From: an uncultured Moraxella sp. | GTDB taxonomy: Bacteria; Pseudomonadota; Gammaproteobacteria; Pseudomonadales; Moraxellaceae | Assembly (NCBI GenBank): GCA_916720335.1 | Contig: CAKAQU010000070.1 | Coordinates: 1 to 9,284, forward strand | Reading direction: 5' to 3' | DNA: 9,284 nt | Shown: positions 6,574 through 9,284 of the stretch, one piece after another | Layout: the number at the start of each line of letters is the position of its first letter | Position numbering within the stretch: position 1 is the first letter of the stretch | Position numbers and translations under genes: made by a program | The notes under the pieces: generated by a model | The model's database searches: none | Told to the model about the DNA's origin: nothing | What the model saw: only the letters and a program-made list of their open reading frames with translations

Positions 6574-6623
6574 GCAGCTACCTACGGGTAGCTGTGTGTT
6601 GAAACTGAAAAACCTGAATAACC

Positions 6624-6652
6624 AAAAACCCTATCAAAAGATAGGGTTTTTT
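6624..6652 (+). terminator. Strong rho-independent terminator after the CRISPR-like array
   Basis: AAAAACCCTATC (6624-6635) pairs perfectly with GATAGGGTTTTT (6640-6651) over 12 bp around an AAAA loop and ends in a run of six T residues. It lies 18 bp beyond the last repeat and would define the 3' end of a pre-crRNA transcript. Confidence 0.92.
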
Positions 6653-6666
6653 ACTGGGGACAGATA

Positions 6667-7002
6667 ATGACTTTAAAAACATTTAACTGGCAAATGAACA
6701 TGGGCGCAGCTGCCGATGTTAAGCATAGCGTAACTAAAACGCAGTTCGGTGATGGCTATGCCCAGCGTGTCAGCCATGGCATCAACAACAGAACCAAAGA
6801 TTGGAGCGGTAGTAAAACAGGCGATTATGCCACTGTCATCAAGCCAATCATGGATTTTTTGGACGAACACGCAGGAGTAAAACCTTTTCTTTGGCAGAAT
6901 CCCCATGGCGAGACCAAGAAGTACATTTGCCAAGATTACCAAGTATCACAACGTAAGGGTAATTTTTGGCAAATCTCACTTAAATTTGAACAAACTTTTT
7001 AA
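6667..7002 (+). CDS. Minor tail protein, lambda gpM-like (tail tip)
   Basis: A 111-residue protein that matches the lambda gpM family of tail tip components, which act with gpL and gpK in building the distal tip around the tape measure. Hallmarks visible: the QFGDGYAQRVSHGINNRTKDW segment (residues about 26-46), a helix with IMDFLDEHAG, the PFLWQNPHGE turn (around 74-83), YICQDYQV and the C-terminal strand ending in FEQTF. The length matches the family. GGGGA at 6656-6660 is a good ribosome binding site, 6 nt before the ATG. In most relatives this gene follows the tape measure closely; here the array and its terminator separate the two. Confidence 0.88.
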   Translation: MTLKTFNWQMNMGAAADVKHSVTKTQFGDGYAQRVSHGINNRTKDWSGSKTGDYATVIKPIMDFLDEHAGVKPFLWQNPHGETKKYICQDYQVSQRKGNFWQISLKFEQTF

Positions 7003-7011
7003 AAAAATCTG

Positions 7012-7056
7012 GTAAAAAGTAGTCATTATTGTACTGATGATTTTTTACTTTTTATC
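7012..7056 (+). repeat. Imperfect hairpin after the gpM-like gene
   Basis: AAAAAGTA pairs with the downstream TACTTTTT, and the adjacent GTCAT can pair with ATGAT across a small T bulge. The structure is AT-rich and could serve as a weak terminator or an mRNA end. Confidence 0.35.
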
Positions 7057-7076
7057 AAAAATTCTTTCATTATGTC

Positions 7077-7094
7077 AACGAAACTCATTTCGTT
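7077..7094 (+). repeat. Perfect 7-bp inverted repeat
   Basis: AACGAAA (7077-7083) and TTTCGTT (7088-7094) are perfect complements around a CTCA loop. No T tract follows. It may be an operator half-site pair or an RNA hairpin; its function cannot be read from the sequence. Confidence 0.45.
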
Positions 7095-7105
7095 AACATG
7101 CCGCC

Positions 7106-7130
7106 GCCCCTTAATTGATGGGGCTTTTCT
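7106..7130 (+). terminator. Rho-independent terminator just upstream of the 7145 gene
   Basis: GCCCC (7106-7110) pairs with GGGGC (7120-7124) around a 9-nt loop and is followed by TTTTCTTT. The ribosome binding site AGGAG (7133-7137) of the next gene starts directly after it. Confidence 0.65.
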
Positions 7131-7144
7131 TTAGGAGCAAAACC

Positions 7145-7585
7145 ATGACCCAAAATCTAACCACCCTAACTCGCCTCGAGGCGACCACGCTGCAATCCTT
7201 TATCAGCCAAGTGGACACATGGCAATACACCCATGGCGATAAAGCCGACAGCGTGGAAATTACTTACTATCCAGAAGATGATGGCTTTGAAGTGGGAAAT
7301 AATGAACCAAACAACGGCATTTTAAAACGCAATCGCACCACCGCCTTTCGTGCTGAAATCCTAGCATGGGCAACAGGTCAGCTTAATCAGCTTAAAGGCT
7401 GGAACAATGATAAAACCGTAACCGCCTTTACCTGTGTCTATAAAAATGGTGAATTTGGCGTGGCGTGTGAAGTGGCAGACAAAGTAAGTCAGTCAGACAG
7501 CACATCAGATGACACACCCACCAATGCTGAGCCAGTCAATGACCCAATCAGCAATGAACAAGACAGCACTGATGCACAAAGCTGA
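7145..7585 (+). CDS. Hypothetical acidic phage protein between gpM-like and gpL-like genes
   Basis: A 146-residue protein I cannot assign. The ATG at 7145 is preferred over the in-frame ATG at 7115, because AGGAG (7133-7137) lies 7 nt upstream of it and the earlier ATG falls inside a terminator loop. Residues about 1-115 look folded (EITYYPEDDGFEVG, LAWATGQLNQLKGW, FTCVYKNGEFGVACEVADK). The last 30 residues are a low-complexity, acidic tail rich in Ser, Asp, Asn and Thr without a hydrophobic segment. It has no signal peptide. Terminators on both sides suggest it was inserted into the conserved M-L pair and may be expressed on its own. It could be an accessory tail protein or a moron; the sequence does not decide. 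Confidence 0.75.
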   Translation: MTQNLTTLTRLEATTLQSFISQVDTWQYTHGDKADSVEITYYPEDDGFEVGNNEPNNGILKRNRTTAFRAEILAWATGQLNQLKGWNNDKTVTAFTCVYKNGEFGVACEVADKVSQSDSTSDDTPTNAEPVNDPISNEQDSTDAQS

Positions 7586-7643
7586 CTTAACTTACTGGCT
7601 AAGCATCATTAAGCATAATAAACCCATTTAAGCAAACAAATAA

Positions 7644-7671
7644 AAACCCAAGTTAAATACTTGGGTTTGAA
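7644..7671 (+). terminator. Rho-independent terminator after the 7145 gene
   Basis: AAACCCAAGT (7644-7653) pairs perfectly with ACTTGGGTTT (7659-7668) over 10 bp around a 5-nt loop. The T tract is short. Because A residues precede the left arm, the structure might also work on the opposite strand. Confidence 0.75.
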
Positions 7672-7698
7672 TTTCATGACGATGATGATTGTTCATTA

Positions 7699-7717
7699 AA
7701 ATTTACTACGTAAATTT
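7699..7717 (+). repeat. Perfect 8-bp palindrome upstream of the gpL-like gene
   Basis: AAATTTAC (7699-7706) and GTAAATTT (7710-7717) are perfect complements around a 3-nt TAC centre. The short AT-rich palindrome sits 51 bp before the gpL-like start and resembles a repressor or activator site, although a mere hairpin is possible. No convincing promoter hexamers were found around it. Confidence 0.4.
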
Positions 7718-7767
7718 ATCACAACTGATTAAAAACTGCAAGTCATCACTTTAAACAAGGTCATACA

Positions 7768-8466
7768 ATGAGCTTTAACAACAACATCCAACAACCCAGC
7801 GTACAAGGTTTTATCACCTTGTACGAGCTGGACGCTCGCAAATTAGGCGGTGATGTTTACCGTTTTCACGGACACGCCCACAGCGACAATGACGGCAAAA
7901 TCATCTGGCAAGGTCAAGAGTTTATTCCTATTGCCATTACTGCCGAAGGCTTGGAAGTGCGTGGCGATGGCAAAGCAAGTATGCCTACAATCACCATACA
8001 TAATGACATCGGTGGTGTGCCACAAGCGTTAAGACTGCTGTGTTTGCGTTATGGTGATTTTGCAGGAGCAAAACTGACTGTCATTCACACCTTAGCTGAG
8101 TACTTAGACAACCCAAACAGCCAAGCAGACGAACAAAACTACCGCACCGCTTTATGGTACATTGAACAAAAGACCAACGAAAGTAGCATTAATGCCACCA
8201 CCACCTTTGAGCTGGCGAACCCTACGGATTTTGAAGGACGCAAACTCCCTTTTCGGCAAATTACAAGTTTTTGCCATTGGGCAGTCTGTGGCAAATATCG
8301 TGGGGAAGAATGTAATTATACAGGCACAAAACGATTTACCACAGACGGCAAGCCCACTGACAATCCAGAACTGGATAAATGTGCTGGCAGATTGTTTGAG
8401 TGCAAATTGCGAAATAATGAGCAAAGATTTGGTGGGTTTCCTGCCAGTAGTTTGATTGGGTCTTGA
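7768..8466 (+). CDS. Minor tail protein, lambda gpL-like, probable Fe-S protein of the tail tip
   Basis: A 232-residue protein matching the lambda gpL family, which forms part of the tail tip and whose lambda member carries an iron-sulfur cluster in its C-terminal domain. The N-terminal domain (residues about 1-150) has the family pattern of FITLYELDA, EFIPIAITAEGLEV and MPTITIHN, ending in FELANPTDFEGRKLPFRQ. The C-terminal domain has cysteines at 169, 174, 182, 205 and 212; the last four have the spacing expected of the cluster ligands. The protein ends FGGFPASSLIGS, a typical finish for this family. AAGG lies about 8 nt before the ATG. It works with the flanking gpM-like and gpK-like proteins in tip assembly. 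The extra genes on both sides are unusual. Confidence 0.9.
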   Translation: MSFNNNIQQPSVQGFITLYELDARKLGGDVYRFHGHAHSDNDGKIIWQGQEFIPIAITAEGLEVRGDGKASMPTITIHNDIGGVPQALRLLCLRYGDFAGAKLTVIHTLAEYLDNPNSQADEQNYRTALWYIEQKTNESSINATTTFELANPTDFEGRKLPFRQITSFCHWAVCGKYRGEECNYTGTKRFTTDGKPTDNPELDKCAGRLFECKLRNNEQRFGGFPASSLIGS

Positions 8467-8521
8467 TGTGTTAAGTTTTTTAACCGATGTATCATAAAAT
8501 GCCCCAAGTAGAGATTTACCA

Positions 8522-8899
8522 ATGCAACCAAACTTTACCCAAAAAACACTTGCTGACATAAAGCAAGTCAATATCTCTTACAATCAGTTGATGTGTATCA
8601 ATCATTTAGTGAATCAATTCTTATCAGAACGCCACTTTAATGATTACGATGTTGATACTGATGTTGGCAGTACGGGATATGAGAGTGTATTAAATTTAGA
8701 TGTTTATTTGCAAAACACCAATATTGATAATTGCTTAAATCTTAGCGATGAATTTCTTGATGTATTGATTGATGATGAAACGCTAGACTATGGTGATTAC
8801 AAAAACATCTTGGTGCATTTTATCCCAAGCCAATTTAAACCTAAAAACATCATTCAAAAAACACCAACCCTACCGCCTGATGGCGGTTTTATTGGATAA
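8522..8899 (+). CDS. Hypothetical small acidic protein between gpL-like and gpK-like genes
   Basis: A 125-residue protein I cannot assign. It is acidic and AT-rich, rich in Asp, Asn and Leu, and lacks a signal peptide or membrane segment. Residues about 40-105 (YDVDTDVGSTGYESVLNLDV, DEFLDVLIDDETLDYGDYKN) suggest a small alpha/beta fold of the kind seen in immunity or regulatory proteins, but that is only an impression. The ribosome binding site is poor (AGAG-type). A 55-bp AT-rich gap separates it from the gpL-like gene. Its last codons (residues about 117-122) overlap a terminator, and the gpK-like gene starts 3 bp after its stop. It interrupts the normally adjacent L-K pair, so it is probably a cargo gene. 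Confidence 0.65.
   Translation: MQPNFTQKTLADIKQVNISYNQLMCINHLVNQFLSERHFNDYDVDTDVGSTGYESVLNLDVYLQNTNIDNCLNLSDEFLDVLIDDETLDYGDYKNILVHFIPSQFKPKNIIQKTPTLPPDGGFIG
8872..8890 (+). terminator. Terminator hairpin inside the 3' end of the 8522 gene
   Basis: ACCGCC (8872-8877) pairs with GGCGGT (8882-8887) around a TGAT loop and is followed by TTTT. It lies within the last ten codons of the small gene, upstream of the gpK-like start. Confidence 0.65.
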
Positions 8900-8902
8900 A
8901 AA

Positions 8903-9284
8903 ATGAAACTCACCAAACAACTAAAATCCGCCATCACCACCCATGCCAAAGCCAAATACCCTAATGAATGCTGTGGACTTGTCATTGATGACACATACCA
9001 CCCTTGTAACAACATCGCCCCTAATCCTGTTGACACCTTTGAGATTGACCCTGCCGAATTAGTGGCGTTGGCAGAACTTGGCGACATTGAGGCGATTGTC
9101 CACAGCCACCCCAATGGCGAACCCCTGCCCAGTGAAGTGGACAAAGTACAAATGGGCTTACATGGCATAGATTGGGTCATTGTTGGACTTGGGGTCAGTC
9201 CCACAGGAGCGAAATACTGCGACATCAAAACGCATAAGCCCACCATCTACACCGCCCCACTTTTGGGGCGTGAGTATCATCATG
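8903..9284 (+). CDS. Tail assembly protein, lambda gpK-like, JAMM domain (partial, runs off the window)
   Basis: The first 127 codons of a gene truncated by the window end. The N-terminal domain is a JAB/MPN metalloprotease-like (JAMM) domain: Glu22 in YPNECCGL, then H67-S-H69-P, seven residues on to Ser77, and Asp80 (HSHPNGEPLPSEVDK). This is the complete H-x-H-P...S-x-x-D zinc-binding set. The last visible residues, APLLGREYHH, match the linker that leads into the NlpC/P60 cysteine peptidase domain of lambda gpK, so that domain probably begins just beyond the window. gpK acts in tail tip assembly and may process a tip protein or help cross peptidoglycan. The start has GGA at 8894-8896 upstream and lies 3 bp after the previous stop. 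Confidence 0.9.
   Translation, partial: MKLTKQLKSAITTHAKAKYPNECCGLVIDDTYHPCNNIAPNPVDTFEIDPAELVALAELGDIEAIVHSHPNGEPLPSEVDKVQMGLHGIDWVIVGLGVSPTGAKYCDIKTHKPTIYTAPLLGREYHH

Larger units (their letters stand above)
6374..6605 (+). CRISPR. Mini-CRISPR array: four identical 32-bp repeats, three spacers, type I-C-like
   Basis: Four identical 32-bp repeats lie at 6374-6405, 6442-6473, 6508-6539 and 6574-6605, separated by unique spacers of 36, 34 and 34 bp. Each repeat starts with G, then CAGCTACC, a TACG loop and GGTAGCTG (a perfect 8-bp stem), then an 11-nt tail ending GTTGAAAC. The 32-bp length, the strong stem, the 11-nt tail that would become the crRNA 5' handle and the 34-36-bp spacers are all features of type I-C arrays. 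This polarity puts crRNA synthesis on the + strand, co-directional with the tail operon. No repeat is degenerate, no cas gene is present, and only 25 bp separate the tape measure stop from repeat 1, so there is no normal AT-rich leader. A strong terminator follows at 6624. The array presumably depends on host Cas proteins supplied in trans. Confidence 0.95.

Noticed and set aside
6374..6605. Array as tandem terminators or REP-like palindromic repeats
   Set aside because: The repeats are identical over 32 bp including the non-palindromic 11-nt tail, spacing is regular, intervening sequences are unique and of CRISPR spacer length, and no T tract follows the stems.
6374..6605. Self-targeting array that regulates the prophage's own chaperone
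   Set aside because: Identity to the local gene is only 53-64 per cent by hand count, with seed mismatches for each spacer, which is too low for type I interference.
7115..7144. Earlier ATG (7115) for the gene at 7145
   Set aside because: It lies in the loop of a terminator and has no ribosome binding site, whereas the ATG at 7145 has AGGAG at the right distance.
1..9284. cas genes, tRNA genes, integrase, insertion sequences or attachment sites
   Set aside because: None could be recognised on either strand within this window.

Overview
The window is a block of morphogenesis genes for a long, non-contractile (siphovirus, lambda/HK97-like) tail, almost certainly from a prophage. All genes lie on the + strand. 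The moderate-to-low GC, the codon use and the mixture of AT-rich cargo genes suit a gammaproteobacterium of the Moraxellaceae, most likely Moraxella. That assignment is inference: there is no host gene or rRNA here to confirm it.

Layout. Positions 1-1656 carry the end of an HK97 gp10-like head-tail protein, a DUF3168-type tail completion protein, the major tail tube protein, and the two-part tail assembly chaperone (G-like, then G-T-like). The chaperone has a textbook -1 ribosomal frameshift signal: slippery A AAA AAC, a 5-nt spacer and a 6-bp hairpin. Positions 1657-2712 hold an AT-rich cargo gene (moron) with its own extended -10 promoter and terminator; it encodes a secreted protein of unknown function. 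The 1203-residue tape measure gene (2737-6348) follows. After a CRISPR-like array come a gpM-like tail tip protein (6667-7002), an unknown acidic protein (7145-7585), a gpL-like Fe-S tail tip protein (7768-8466), an unknown small acidic protein (8522-8899) and the start of a gpK-like JAMM protein (from 8903) that runs off the window. The core order (tube, G/GT, tape measure, M, L, K) is the conserved lambda-like tail order, with extra genes inserted at several junctions.

The outstanding feature is at 6374-6605, in the 318-bp gap between the tape measure and gpM-like genes. It is a compact CRISPR array of four identical 32-bp repeats separated by three unique spacers of 36, 34 and 34 bp, closed by a strong terminator. 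The repeat is type I-C-like: a perfect 8-bp stem, a 4-nt loop and an 11-nt 3' tail ending GTTGAAAC. There is no cas gene and no room for a normal leader. When translated in the appropriate frame, all three spacers resemble short segments of this prophage's own tail assembly chaperone (residues 30-40, 67-77 and 95-105), but with many nucleotide differences. If a type I-C PAM (TTC) is placed beside each inferred protospacer, the residue it implies fits the chaperone family in every case. The simplest reading is that the prophage carries a mini-CRISPR array aimed at the chaperone gene of related, competing phages while sparing its own diverged copy, and relies on the host's Cas proteins. The repeats are seen directly; the spacer targets are hand alignments; the competition role is inference.

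Several strong intrinsic terminators punctuate the tail operon, which suggests that late transcription is either anti-terminated or re-initiated after each inserted gene.
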